Notes under the pieces: generated by a model | Databases searched by the model: none | Told to the model about the DNA's origin: nothing | Seen by the model: only the letters and a program-made list of their open reading frames with translations | NCBI RefSeq assembly: GCF_002931555.1 | Contig: NZ_PSTZ01000004.1 | Coordinates: 1 to 64,000, forward strand | Direction of reading: 5' to 3' | DNA: 64,000 nt | DNA from: Pseudoclavibacter sp. RFBB5 | GTDB taxonomy: Bacteria > Actinomycetota > Actinomycetes > Actinomycetales > Microbacteriaceae | Part shown: piece by piece, positions 1 through 8,100 of the stretch | Position numbering within the stretch: position 1 is the stretch's first letter | How the letters are laid out: every line of letters starts with the position of its first letter | Program-made: the position numbers and the translations under genes

Positions 1-114
1 AGGCCCAGGTCTGCGGATGGGTCTGCAGCAGACCTGGGCCTTGCGCACCGCAGCTCGCGCGGAGGCGTGCACAACCCCCAGGTCTGCTGCAGACCCATCC
101 GCAGACCTGGGCCT
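1..114. repeat. Nested inverted repeat
   Basis: Bases 1-38 and 77-114 are perfect reverse complements (38-bp arms, 38-bp spacer). The left arm is itself a hairpin: AGGCCCAGGTCTGC at 1-14 pairs with 28-41. The whole element can fold as one long cruciform or as separate hairpins. The window starts inside or at the edge of it, so the true left boundary is unknown. It may be a REP/BIME-like intergenic repeat or a strong terminator of an upstream gene; no coding function is seen. Confidence 0.8.
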
Positions 115-345
115 TGCTCACCGCGCTGCGCACATTCAGCGGTCCAAGGCCCACATCTGTCGCAGGACGGCGGGCGGGCGGCGGGGCAGTCGAGCACTCA
201 GGTGCGTGCCGGTGAATCAGCGTGCGTCCGGGTGGCACCCAGGCGATCGCAGGATGCGCGGGGGAGTGTGAGGTGCGCGCGGCTCCCGGCCGGGCGCTCT
301 CGACCTCCACAGCACCGCGGCGGTTGCCGCGCAGAAAGGACCACG

Positions 346-531
346 ATGTCGAACGCAGAAGTTCACGACTCGCATGATCTCGACGGCCCCGAGGAAGGCA
401 GCGTCGGCGCAGGCGGCGCGACCGCCGACGGCGCGATAGATGAGGCCCTCGGCACGGACCAGCCCCTGACCTCGAACGAGGGCAGCGTCGGTGCGGGCGG
501 CGCCAGCGCCGACGGGTCGCGCTCGGAGTAG
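346..531 (+). CDS. Small acidic repeat protein, 61 aa
   Basis: The start is the ATG at 346, behind the ribosome binding site AGAAAGGA (333-340); a longer in-frame reading upstream has no such site and runs into the repeat. The product is acidic and Gly/Ala/Ser-rich, with two copies of the motif EGSVGAGGA[TS]ADG, one ending near residue 29 and one at residue 57. It has no signal peptide or membrane segment and is probably intrinsically disordered. A strong hairpin terminator follows directly, so it is likely monocistronic. I do not recognise a named family. Its place in front of manganese catalase and LEA-like genes suggests a stress-related role, which is inference only. Confidence 0.7.
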   Translation: MSNAEVHDSHDLDGPEEGSVGAGGATADGAIDEALGTDQPLTSNEGSVGAGGASADGSRSE

Positions 532-550
532 CCGCAACCCACTTCACGCG

Positions 551-594
551 ACGAAGGGCCGGTTGTCAGCTGAGGCTGACGGCCGGCCCTTCGT
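551..594 (+). terminator. Rho-independent-type hairpin
   Basis: ACGAAGGGCCGG (551-562) pairs perfectly with CCGGCCCTTCGT (583-594), and an inner GTCAGC/GCTGAC stem extends it. It lies 20 bp after the stop of the 61-aa gene. Confidence 0.8.
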
Positions 595-909
595 CATGCC
601 CGGCCCGTTGTTGTGTGACGTGCGTCGCGGCTGCCGGGCAACGGCGATCGGCAATCTTGCGACCGTACGCATCCTGTCCGCGGGAATCCTGCGAACACTA
701 TTCACACGTCGTTTTCAGGCTCCACTCCGAAAAAGCGAAAGCGTACCCAACCTGGGATTTTCCGACCCTGCCCTGGAGGGGTAACAGCAGGTTGCTGGAG
801 GTTCAAGCCCGTTCTTGGGGTCCACAAGTCGCGCCAGCGTTGGACGTGCCGCTCGTCCCCTTCGTCTTCGAGCGAGCGAACACCAACGTCCCCCGAGTGC
901 GAGGAAGTC
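595..909. other. Intergenic region before Mn catalase
   Basis: No convincing gene is seen. Bases 695-770 are less GC-rich than their surroundings and may hold the catalase promoter. Bases 785-830 look faintly like a tRNA T-arm but do not fold as one. Confidence 0.4.
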
Positions 910-1791
910 ATGTTCTTTCACAAGCAGGAATTGCAGTTCAAGGCCAGCCCGTCGAAGCCCGACGCGGTCCTGGCGAAGCGGATGCAGGAGATCCTCGGCG
1001 GCCAGTACGGTGAGATCACCGTGGCCATGCAGTACGGGTTCCAGGCGTGGAATGCCCACGAGCCCGGCAAGTACCGCGACCTGCTCTACGGCATCGGTGC
1101 CGAGGAGTTCGGTCACGTCGAGATGATCGCGATCATGATCGCGCAGCTGCTGGAGAAAGCGCCCATCGAGCAGTCCGAAGCGGCCATCAAGGCGGATCCG
1201 GTCCTCGGCGCAGTCGTCGGTGGCACCGACATCCAGCAGGCCATCGTCGCTGGCGCCGGTGCGCGCCCCGTCGACAGCAACGGCAACCCGTGGCAGGGGT
1301 CCTACATCACGGCGAGCGGCAACCTGCTCGCCGACTTCACGGCCAACGCGAACGCGGAGATGCAGGGCCGCGTGCAGGTCGCGCGTCTCTACAACATGAC
1401 CGACGACCCCGGTGTGCGGGACATGCTCTCGTTCCTGCTCGCCCGCGACACCATGCATCAGAACCAGTGGATCGCAGCGGCGAACGAGCTGCGGGCCGAG
1501 GGCAAGGAGGACCTGCCGGTGCCGAGCAACTTCCCGATCAAGAAGGAGGAGCGCGACGTGTCGTACCAGTACCTCAACTTCTCCGACGGCGCGGCGGCCA
1601 GCGAGGGCTCGTGGGCGAGCGGTCCGACCCCGGATGGGAAGGGCGAGTTCACGTACCACGACGGCCCGACGACCAGCGTGCCGATGCCGCCACCGACCGT
1701 GCCTGACGAGCGCTTCTACGGCACGACGCCGATGCCGAACACGATGGAGAAGGTGGCCGGTGCGGTGAAGGACACGTTCAGCAAGAAGTAA
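910..1791 (+). CDS. Manganese (non-haem) catalase
   Basis: This 293-aa protein disproportionates hydrogen peroxide to water and oxygen in the cytoplasm (EC 1.11.1.6). It shows the ferritin-like four-helix pattern of the family. The first half has E35 in GQYGE and the EEFGHVE motif (E65/E66, H69). The second half has E150 in ANAEMQGR and H183 in ARDTMHQNQW. Together these match the dinuclear manganese ligands expected for the family. The C-terminus has the usual Gly/Pro-rich tail (around 230-275). The length is typical. The ATG at 910 follows GAGGAAG. Three further + strand genes with stress/envelope character follow, so it may belong to a general-stress regulon. Confidence 0.93.
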   Translation: MFFHKQELQFKASPSKPDAVLAKRMQEILGGQYGEITVAMQYGFQAWNAHEPGKYRDLLYGIGAEEFGHVEMIAIMIAQLLEKAPIEQSEAAIKADPVLGAVVGGTDIQQAIVAGAGARPVDSNGNPWQGSYITASGNLLADFTANANAEMQGRVQVARLYNMTDDPGVRDMLSFLLARDTMHQNQWIAAANELRAEGKEDLPVPSNFPIKKEERDVSYQYLNFSDGAAASEGSWASGPTPDGKGEFTYHDGPTTSVPMPPPTVPDERFYGTTPMPNTMEKVAGAVKDTFSKK

Positions 1792-1836
1792 CGATCGCCA
1801 TCCAGTCCGTACGACGAACGCACTGAAAGGAACACC

Positions 1837-2781
1837 ATGTCGAACGACACACCATTCACCGTCCCGGACACGCCCCGGCACGGAGGCGCCCTCCCTCCCG
1901 AGAGCTCCCCGCAGGTTCACGAGGACGGCACCGTCTTCGAGCCGGGCGTCACCGAGGACGTGACGTTCTCACCCGCAAGCGCTGGCGCCAGCGCCGCTGG
2001 CGGCCAGCCCACCGGTGGCGACTCGCGAACGGATGCTGCCAAGGAGCAGGCCTCCCAGCTGAAGGACACCGCGACGGACGAAGCGAGGAACGTCGCGGGT
2101 ACCGCGAGAGACGAAGCACGGAACGTCGCAGGGACCGCGAAGGAGGAGGCCCGGAACGTTGCCGGGACCGCGAAGGAAGAGGCACGCAACGTCGCTGGCG
2201 AGGCGAAGAGCCAGCTCGCCTCCCTCTACTCGGAGTCGATGCATCAGCTGAACTCGCAGGCCACGCAACAGCAGGAGCGCGCGGCGACGGGGCTCAAGTC
2301 GCTGAGCGGAGAGTTCCGCAACATGGTCAGCAACTCGGAGGGCGACGGCCTCGCCACCGAGCTGGTGCGCCGCGCCGCGGACACCACCGGTGCGGTGGGG
2401 GCGTGGCTCGGGGACCGCAACCCGAGCGGTGTGCTCGACGACGTGCGCTCGTTCGCGCGTCGCAAGCCGCTCGCGTTCATCGCGATCGCCGCCGTCACGG
2501 GTCTTGTCGCGGGGCGCCTCACCCGGTCGATCGCGGAGGCCGCGAAGGACGACAAGGTGGACGAGCTGACCGGGCGCAGCGCGTCCGCAGACTCGTCTCG
2601 AGCGGCCTCGTCGGTCACCGGCCGAGAGGGCGGCACGGAGGGGGAGCGGATCGCGAACAACGTGCAGACGGAGTCCACGACCGTCTCGCCTGGCCCCATC
2701 GACGAGGTCTCGCTCGGTGAGCGGACGGGCCTCCCCGGCCCTGGCATCGACGGCGTTCCGAACCGCGGAACCGGATTCTGA
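1837..2781 (+). CDS. LEA-like repeat protein with membrane segment
   Basis: This 314-aa protein starts at the ATG at 1837 after AAAGGAACACC. Residues 70-125 hold four near-identical 11-residue repeats of the type TA[KR][DE]EARNVAG, the amphipathic-helix pattern of LEA/DUF883-type proteins. Residues around 205-232 form one hydrophobic stretch (RKPLAFIAIAAVTGLVAGR) resembling the C-terminal anchor of ElaB/YqjD/DUF883 proteins. The N- and C-terminal parts are polar and probably disordered. It sits 45 bp after the Mn catalase gene and 11 bp before the holin-X gene, consistent with one operon. A role in membrane or envelope protection under stress is inferred. The repeat DNA is near-identical from unit to unit, so repeat number may vary between strains. 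Confidence 0.75.
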   Translation: MSNDTPFTVPDTPRHGGALPPESSPQVHEDGTVFEPGVTEDVTFSPASAGASAAGGQPTGGDSRTDAAKEQASQLKDTATDEARNVAGTARDEARNVAGTAKEEARNVAGTAKEEARNVAGEAKSQLASLYSESMHQLNSQATQQQERAATGLKSLSGEFRNMVSNSEGDGLATELVRRAADTTGAVGAWLGDRNPSGVLDDVRSFARRKPLAFIAIAAVTGLVAGRLTRSIAEAAKDDKVDELTGRSASADSSRAASSVTGREGGTEGERIANNVQTESTTVSPGPIDEVSLGERTGLPGPGIDGVPNRGTGF

Positions 2782-2792
2782 GGGGGCCTCCC

Positions 2793-3224
2793 ATGACCAG
2801 CGAATACCCGGCACCCCCGCCGCAGCATCCGCCACAGAACGCGTCTGACGTGTCGCTGGGTGACCTGCTCGGCCGCGTCAGCACCGACATCTCGACGCTC
2901 ATGCGCCAAGAGGTGGCGCTCGCGAAGGCCGAACTCACCGACACGGCGAAGAAGACCGGCAAGGGCGCGGGCCTCCTCGGCGGCGCCGGCTACGCGGGCA
3001 TCATGGCGCTGCTGTTCCTGTCGATCGCCGCCTGGTGGGGCCTCGGCTATCTCATCGGCAACGCCTGGTCGGCGGTCGTCGTGGCCGTCGTCTACGGCAT
3101 CGTCGCCGCGATCCTCTTCGCCGTGGGCCGCAGCAAGCTCAAGGACGTCGAAGGGGCCCCGCAGACGGTCGCCACCATCAAAGAGATCCCAGACACGCTC
3201 AACCCGAACGGAGACCACCGATGA
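2793..3224 (+). CDS. Phage-holin-family / actinobacterial holin-X membrane protein
   Basis: The 143-aa product has a polar proline-rich N-terminus, an amphipathic helix with the family-like run LMRQEVALAKAEL (about 36-48), and two membrane segments (about 68-88 and 95-115). This matches the putative actinobacterial holin-X family (PF07332, DUF1469-like), which despite the name is usually chromosomal and not linked to phage lysis. The ATG at 2793 follows AGGGGG. The stop overlaps the start of the next gene (ATGA at 3221-3224), so the two are translationally coupled. Its neighbours are LEA-like and DUF3618 proteins, a frequent actinobacterial combination. The exact function is unknown. Confidence 0.85.
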   Translation: MTSEYPAPPPQHPPQNASDVSLGDLLGRVSTDISTLMRQEVALAKAELTDTAKKTGKGAGLLGGAGYAGIMALLFLSIAAWWGLGYLIGNAWSAVVVAVVYGIVAAILFAVGRSKLKDVEGAPQTVATIKEIPDTLNPNGDHR

Positions 3225-3868
3225 GCACTGACCCAGACCAGATCCGCGCTGACATCGAGCGCACCCGCAGCACCCTCGGCTCCGACGTGGATGCGCTCGC
3301 AGACAAGGTCACGCCGTCCAACATCGTCGACCGGCAGACGGAGAAGGTGAAGGACAAGCTCGGCTCGGTGCGCGACTCCATCATGGGCGCCCGCGACGAC
3401 GCGGCCGACTCGCTGCACGGCGCGACGTCGTCGGCGAGCGACGGGGTCACCGACGCCAAGCGCGCCGCCGTGCGCAAGGCGAAGGGCAACCCGCTCGCCG
3501 TCGGCCTCGTGGCGTTCGGCCTGGGCCTGCTCGTCTCCTCCCTGATCCCCGCCAGCGAGCCCGAGAAGGAGGCGGCCTCGAAGGCGAAGGACGCCGCGCA
3601 GCCGCTCGTCGACGAGGTCAAGGGTGCGGCTCAGGACGTCGCGCAGGAGCTGAAGCAGCCCGCAACCGACGCCGTCGGTGCCGTCCGAGAGACCGCGATG
3701 GACGCGGCCGAGCACGTCAGGACGGACGCGCAGTCTGCGGCCGACACGGTGAAGGGCGACGCGCAGTCTGCCGCTGGCACCGTGAAGTCCGACGCCACGT
3801 CGTCCGCCGAGCGCGTCCAGGGGTCGGCCCAGGACGCGCGCGACAACGTGCAGGGCGCTGGCTCCTGA
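3221..3868 (+). CDS. DUF3618 domain protein with LEA-like tail
   Basis: The ATG at 3221 overlaps the stop of the upstream gene; a longer in-frame reading starting at 3035 would lie inside that gene and is rejected. The product has 215 aa. Residues 1-55 match the DUF3618 signature (DQIRADIERTRSTLGSDVDAL...). A hydrophobic segment lies at about 88-107 (LAVGLVAFGLGLLVSSLIP). The remainder is a long Ala/Asp/Lys-rich helical region with repeats such as DAQSAADTVKG and DAQSAAGTVKS, like LEA/apolipoprotein repeats. It is probably anchored in the membrane with a helical tail. It is coupled to the holin-X gene and shares its likely role in envelope stress tolerance (inference). Confidence 0.85.
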   Translation: MSTDPDQIRADIERTRSTLGSDVDALADKVTPSNIVDRQTEKVKDKLGSVRDSIMGARDDAADSLHGATSSASDGVTDAKRAAVRKAKGNPLAVGLVAFGLGLLVSSLIPASEPEKEAASKAKDAAQPLVDEVKGAAQDVAQELKQPATDAVGAVRETAMDAAEHVRTDAQSAADTVKGDAQSAAGTVKSDATSSAERVQGSAQDARDNVQGAGS

Positions 3869-3916
3869 TGCGCTGACCCCCACAATCAGCCGAGGACCTC
3901 CTCGGCGTCGAACCGG

Positions 3917-3959
3917 CAGCGGGCCGCGCATCCACCCCCGATCGATGCGCGGCCCGCTG
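3917..3959 (+). terminator. Strong hairpin terminator
   Basis: A perfect 15-bp stem (3917-3931 with 3945-3959, around GCGGGCCGCGCAT) lies 50 bp after the DUF3618 stop. It separates the operon from the yihY-type gene. An upstream in-frame ATG for that gene lies inside the stem. Confidence 0.8.
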
Positions 3960-4007
3960 TCACTTCCCACCAGCAGTTGCAGCAGAGCAGAGCAGAGGAA
4001 CACGGAG

Positions 4008-5150
4008 ATGGCCACGTCGAACTCGACCGCAGCATCCACCAACGAGAAGCAGGGCGCGCCCGACCCGGATGACGCGCGCAAGCCGGACTCGCCGACCGAC
4101 ATCAAGAAGCGGTCGTGGAAGTACGTCTTCACGAAGACGATCCGCGAGTTCTCGTCCGACCAGTGCACTGACATCGCGGCGTCGCTCACCTACTACTTCG
4201 TGCTGGCGCTGTTCCCGGCGCTGATCGCCGTGTTCTCGCTGCTCGGCGTCATCGGTCAGGGCCAGGCGGCGGCGGATGCGATCCTCGGCATCGTCGACGA
4301 GGCGGCTCCGGGTGGCGCGTCCGACGTGACCCGCGGCCCCATCGAGCAGTTCGCGTCGTCGCCGGCCGCCGGGTTCGCGCTCGTGTCCGGTCTCCTCGTC
4401 GCGATCTGGTCGGCGTCCGGTTACGTGGGCGCGTTCAGTCGCGGCATGAACCGCATCTACGAGATCGAGGAGGGGCGGCCATTCTGGAAGCTGAAGCCGC
4501 AGCAGCTGCTCGTGACGCTCATCGGCATCGTGCTCGTCGCGATCGCCGGCGTCATCCTCGTCATCTCCGGCCCGGTCACCGAGGCGATCGGCAGTGCGCT
4601 CGGCCTGGGCGAGACCGTGACGACCGTCTGGTCGATCGCGAAGTGGCCCGTGCTGGCGTTCGTGATCGTCCTCGTCGTCGCGGTGCTCTACTACGCGACC
4701 CCCAACGCGAAGCAGCCCAAGTTCCGGTGGATGAGCATGGGCGCGTTCCTCGCGATCCTCGTGCTGGCGATCGCCACGGTCGGGTTCGGGTTCTACGTCG
4801 CGAACTTCTCCAACTACGACAAGACGTACGGGTCGCTTGCGGGTGTGATCATCTTCCTGCTCTGGATCTGGATCGCGAACAACGCGCTGCTGTTCGGTGC
4901 CGAGTTCGATGCTGAGCTCGAGCGCGGACGTCAGCTACAGGCGGGCATCGCGGCGGAGGAGACGCTTCAGCTGCCGCCGCGCGACACGAAGCGGAGCGAC
5001 AAGGCCGCGGCGAAGGAGGAGAGGGATGTCACCGAGGGGCGGCAGATCCGCCTGCAGCACGGGGACGATCACGCCGATGGTGGGGTTGAGCGCACGACGC
5101 GTCCGACGCGTCCGAACGGCCCCGGTGCCGACGAGACGAGGGGCCGGTAG
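4008..5150 (+). CDS. YihY/BrkB-family inner membrane protein
   Basis: The start is the ATG at 4008 behind AGAGGAACACGGAG; the alternative ATG at 3945 lies in the terminator stem. The product has 380 aa. After a polar N-terminus, residues 45-310 carry six hydrophobic segments with family-typical sequences: a first helix at ASLTYYFVLALFPALIAVFSLL, then WSASGYVGAFSRGMNRIYE, LYYATPNAKQPKFRW, and YGSLAGVIIFLLWIWIANNALLFGAEFDAELER near the end. These match the YihY/virulence factor BrkB family (once mis-annotated as ribonuclease BN). The C-terminal 70 residues are charged and probably cytoplasmic. Function in the family is unclear; the neighbourhood suggests envelope stress. Confidence 0.92.
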   Translation: MATSNSTAASTNEKQGAPDPDDARKPDSPTDIKKRSWKYVFTKTIREFSSDQCTDIAASLTYYFVLALFPALIAVFSLLGVIGQGQAAADAILGIVDEAAPGGASDVTRGPIEQFASSPAAGFALVSGLLVAIWSASGYVGAFSRGMNRIYEIEEGRPFWKLKPQQLLVTLIGIVLVAIAGVILVISGPVTEAIGSALGLGETVTTVWSIAKWPVLAFVIVLVVAVLYYATPNAKQPKFRWMSMGAFLAILVLAIATVGFGFYVANFSNYDKTYGSLAGVIIFLLWIWIANNALLFGAEFDAELERGRQLQAGIAAEETLQLPPRDTKRSDKAAAKEERDVTEGRQIRLQHGDDHADGGVERTTRPTRPNGPGADETRGR

Positions 5151-5226
5151 TCTCGTCGGAGGGTGTCCCGCACCCTCGAGCTCCGCTCATCGGCAGCTCT
5201 TCGCCTCAGACCTGGAGGAATCTCCC

Positions 5227-5481
5227 GTGTCCCACCGCGCCCCGCCCGAGTTGCCCAGCCGCCGCCGTCTGCTCACGGCCGCCGTGTGGACCGCACCCGT
5301 CATCGCGGCTGCTGCCACGGTTCCAACAGCTGTCGCTTCGGCCGCATTCACGGGCATGGTGTCGTTCGGCACGGTGACTCCCGAGAGCTACGTGCGCTCC
5401 TTCGATCCGCATGCGAGTGCATCCGCGGCACATTGGGCCGCCGACCGTTGCCCGGCGCTGCCCCCGTGTTCCTGCCGATGA
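5227..5481 (+). pseudogene. Truncated Tat-signal exported protein
   Basis: The GTG at 5227 lies behind CTGGAGGAATCTCCC. The 84-residue product begins with a twin-arginine signal: SRRRLLTAAVWTAPVIAAAA followed by VPTAVASA. This is the same signal type as five other genes in the window. After about 45 residues of plausible mature sequence (AAFTGMVSFGTVTPESYVRS) the reading becomes Cys/Pro-rich and ends. The other family members have 219-533 aa, so this one looks truncated, probably by a deletion or frameshift near 5410-5450. Its stop overlaps the start of the LuxR gene (ATGA at 5478-5481), so translation of the regulator may depend on it. It could also be a genuine short exported peptide. Confidence 0.6.
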
Positions 5482-7136
5482 ACGGCGCTGGACAGCGCGC
5501 CCACGATCGGTCGCGGTCTCGCGAGGTAGTTCCGGCTCCGGCACCCATCGAGCGGATCGTCGAGGCGCAGTCCCGTGGCGACTGGGAATCGGTGACGCAG
5601 CTCCTCGAGCAGCACTGGTCGTCGCTGCTGCGCACGTCACGCGCCGCGATGCGCGAGGTGGTGAACGCGCTTCCCGATGCCGTGCTCGAGGCCAAGTCGC
5701 GCTGGTCCGCGGCTCGGCAGTATCTGAACTTCGCGCCGGACGACGGGCGCGTGCGTCGGGTGCGCTTCGACTTCGAGGCCGCGCAGCCGAACGAGGCGGG
5801 CGAGCTCATCGACGACCTGGCGCAGTTCACGGGTCAGACGGCGCACGAACGAGGTCAAGGGCATTTCCGCGGCGCCGCTGCGTTCGCCGCGACCGCGATC
5901 GAGGCGGTCAATGGGGCGTCACCGGCCGAGGTGCGCACGCTTCGTCCACTGCTGCCGGGGCTGCGCGTGCAGTGGGCCACGAGTCTGCTGTTCGCGGGAG
6001 ACATCCGCGCCGCGCTGACCGAGTTCGAGTCCGCCTACGATGACGCCGTCGCGTTCGACAGCGACCGCATGGCTACCGCAGCCGCCGGGTCGATCGCCCT
6101 CGTCCATAGCCTCACGGGCGACTTCGTGCTGGCCCGTTCGTGGCTTCGGCGCCAGCCGACCGCGCTGAACGGCGGACTCGGGGGCCCAGGGGGGGGTGAC
6201 GGCGGTCCGGGTGACGCGGTCACCGTGATGGGGGTGCTCGCGGCGGCCAACATCGCGATCGACGAGCTGAACGTCGAAGAGGCTCGGGCGTGGCTCGCGA
6301 AGGACCCCGGTGATGAGGTCGCTCCAGAGCAGTGGGCGCTTCGTCTCGGCGTGGCCTCGCGCCTCGAGGTGCTCCGCGGCGATCCCCTCGCGCAGTCGCT
6401 GAGGAACCGCGCCGCTATCCGCGCGCGTCCAGCGCATCTCTCGGAGGACGGGCTGAACGGCTGTGCGCTGCGCTTCTCGGACGTCGGCATCCGTCTCGCA
6501 TTGAAGGATGCGCGCGGAGCCGCCGAGTCGCTCGCGGCCCTCGAAGCGGGCGACAGCGAGCTCCACCGGCAGGCTGCACTGATCGCCCACGTGTGGAGGC
6601 TCGTGCGTGCCGGTGAGCACGTTCAAGCGGTGGCCGTCATGGAGTCGGTCCCGGCCGGGGGCCGCAGTCTGCGCGTCGGCATGGAGCTGCTCGCCGCCGC
6701 GACGGTCATCCATATGCGCGCAGGTGCGACAGCGCGTGCCGCGGCGCTGTTCCGGACCCTGACGACCATGGTCGCCGAGCAGGGCTTCAACGGCGTGCTG
6801 ATGCGTTTCGGGGACGCGGAGTACGAAGCGCTGTGCCTGAGCAGCGGCGTGCAGCTAAACGCTCACCAGGTGCGGCGGGCGCTGATTGCCGAGCTGCACA
6901 CGGACGCGCCAGCCGTTGAGCCGGAGATCAAGCTTACCGCGCGTGAACGCGTGGTGCTGAGGCACCTCCTCCAGTCGCGGAAGCTCAACGACATCGCCAC
7001 CCTCGAGCACGTCTCGCCCAACACGGTGAAGACGCAGTTGCGGAGCCTCTTCAAGAAGCTCGGCGTCTCGTCGCGAGATGACGCCATCAAGGTGGGGCGC
7101 GGTAACCCGGGGCTGTGGTCGGACTCGGGTCTCTAA
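5478..7136 (+). CDS. LuxR-family regulator lacking the ATPase domain
   Basis: I chose the ATG at 5478, which overlaps the previous stop; the frame is open further upstream but overlaps the Tat gene. The product has 552 aa. The C-terminus (about 485-545) is a LuxR/GerE helix-turn-helix: LTARERVVLRHLL, then SPNTVKTQLRSLFKKLGVSSR. The central part is helical and TPR-like (Ala/Leu/Arg-rich pairs), as in the sensor domain of MalT-type regulators. No Walker A motif is present, unlike the 855-aa regulator at 39739, so this is either a short-form regulator or a headless derivative. A Gly-rich loop (GGLGGPGGGDGGPGD) is encoded over a run of eight G at 6189-6196, a possible slippage site. Target genes are unknown; the coupled Tat gene is a candidate. 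Confidence 0.8.
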   Translation: MNGAGQRAHDRSRSREVVPAPAPIERIVEAQSRGDWESVTQLLEQHWSSLLRTSRAAMREVVNALPDAVLEAKSRWSAARQYLNFAPDDGRVRRVRFDFEAAQPNEAGELIDDLAQFTGQTAHERGQGHFRGAAAFAATAIEAVNGASPAEVRTLRPLLPGLRVQWATSLLFAGDIRAALTEFESAYDDAVAFDSDRMATAAAGSIALVHSLTGDFVLARSWLRRQPTALNGGLGGPGGGDGGPGDAVTVMGVLAAANIAIDELNVEEARAWLAKDPGDEVAPEQWALRLGVASRLEVLRGDPLAQSLRNRAAIRARPAHLSEDGLNGCALRFSDVGIRLALKDARGAAESLAALEAGDSELHRQAALIAHVWRLVRAGEHVQAVAVMESVPAGGRSLRVGMELLAAATVIHMRAGATARAAALFRTLTTMVAEQGFNGVLMRFGDAEYEALCLSSGVQLNAHQVRRALIAELHTDAPAVEPEIKLTARERVVLRHLLQSRKLNDIATLEHVSPNTVKTQLRSLFKKLGVSSRDDAIKVGRGNPGLWSDSGL

Positions 7137-7186
7137 AACTGTCAGGCCCGCAGCGAGCTCGCCTCAGCGTGCCGCATGATGATGCC

Positions 7187-8056
7187 ATGCGATTCTCCCG
7201 CGCGCTTGCAGTCGCCCTCGTCACCTTTGGTGCGTCCGCGGCGCTGGCGGGATGCGCGCCGGGCGGACCCGGCGGTGACGCTCTCGACTCGGAGACAGGG
7301 ACAGGAGTCGTGCTCCCGCCGGCGTCTGGCACCTTCAACTACCAGCTTGGGGAGTCGTACGAGGTCGAGGGCAGCCTCGACGTCGTCGCCCGCGATTCGA
7401 CGGCGCTCCCGGAACCCGGCGCCTACAACATCTGCTACGTCAACGGCTTTCAGACCCAGCCGAGGGAGTCGGAGGAGTGGCTGGGGGAGCGCGGCGACCT
7501 GCTGCTGCGAGACGCCGTGGGCGAGCCGGCCATCGACCCGGACTGGCCCGACGAGTACATCCTCGACCCCTCCACTGCCGGGCAGCGCGACGGTATCCTC
7601 ACCGTCATCGAGCCCATCATCAGCAGATGCGCGGACGTCGGGTTCGACGCCGTCGAGATCGACAACCTCGACACATTCACGCGGTTCGACGGCATCGATG
7701 AAACCGGTGCAATCGACCTCGCACGCGCCTACGTCGATGCGGCGCACGCATCCGGTCTCGCGATCGGCCAGAAGAACAGTGCCGAGCTCGCCGACCGCGG
7801 GCGCGATGAGCTCGGCTTCGACTTCGCCGTCACCGAGGAGTGCAGTGCGGACGGGGAGTGCGGCACGTACTCGGCTGCCTATGGCGAGCACGTGCTGCAG
7901 ATCGAGTACCTCGACAACCTACCAGCGGCGGGCGCCGCGGGCGTGATCTCGACGGATGCGGTGTGCGGCGACCCCGACCGTGCGCCGCTCACGATCATCC
8001 GTGACCGGGATCTCGTTGGGGTGGGCGCCGAAGGCCACTTCTATCGACAATGCTGA
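7187..8056 (+). CDS. Lipoprotein, GH114 / endo-alpha-1,4-polygalactosaminidase-like
   Basis: The 289-aa product has a lipoprotein signal peptide with lipobox LAGC (acylated Cys23). The mature part matches the GH114 TIM-barrel family: NICYVNGFQTQ at about 85-95, DPDWPDEYILDPS at about 121-133, GFDAVEIDNLDTF at about 154-166 and GLAIGQKNS at about 190-198. The aspartates in DPDWPDE and the E/D of VEIDN are at the positions where the family keeps its acidic residues. Known members cleave galactosaminogalactan-type polymers, so a role in degrading an extracellular or own-envelope polysaccharide is plausible. The start at 7187 is the ATG that gives a compact signal peptide; no clear ribosome binding site is seen. 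It stands alone between the LuxR gene and an IS element. Confidence 0.82.
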   Translation: MRFSRALAVALVTFGASAALAGCAPGGPGGDALDSETGTGVVLPPASGTFNYQLGESYEVEGSLDVVARDSTALPEPGAYNICYVNGFQTQPRESEEWLGERGDLLLRDAVGEPAIDPDWPDEYILDPSTAGQRDGILTVIEPIISRCADVGFDAVEIDNLDTFTRFDGIDETGAIDLARAYVDAAHASGLAIGQKNSAELADRGRDELGFDFAVTEECSADGECGTYSAAYGEHVLQIEYLDNLPAAGAAGVISTDAVCGDPDRAPLTIIRDRDLVGVGAEGHFYRQC

Positions 8057-8100
8057 TTCGATTCGCTGAGATCCCAGACGAGACTCGGTGAGCGTCCCCC

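Noticed and set aside
785-830. tRNA-like stretch (GGTTCAAGCCC) before the Mn catalase gene
   Set aside because: The flanking bases do not form a T-stem, and no acceptor or anticodon arm can be built.
715-1920. 401-codon open frame on the minus strand over the Mn catalase gene
   Set aside because: Shadow frame; the plus strand has a clear family match and ribosome binding site.
2793-3224. Prophage lysis gene interpretation of the holin-X protein
   Set aside because: No phage structural, lysin or integrase genes are near; the family is normally chromosomal in actinobacteria.
3945-4007. Upstream ATG for the YihY-type protein at 3945
   Set aside because: It lies inside the terminator stem and lacks a ribosome binding site; the ATG at 4008 has both the site and the normal N-terminus.
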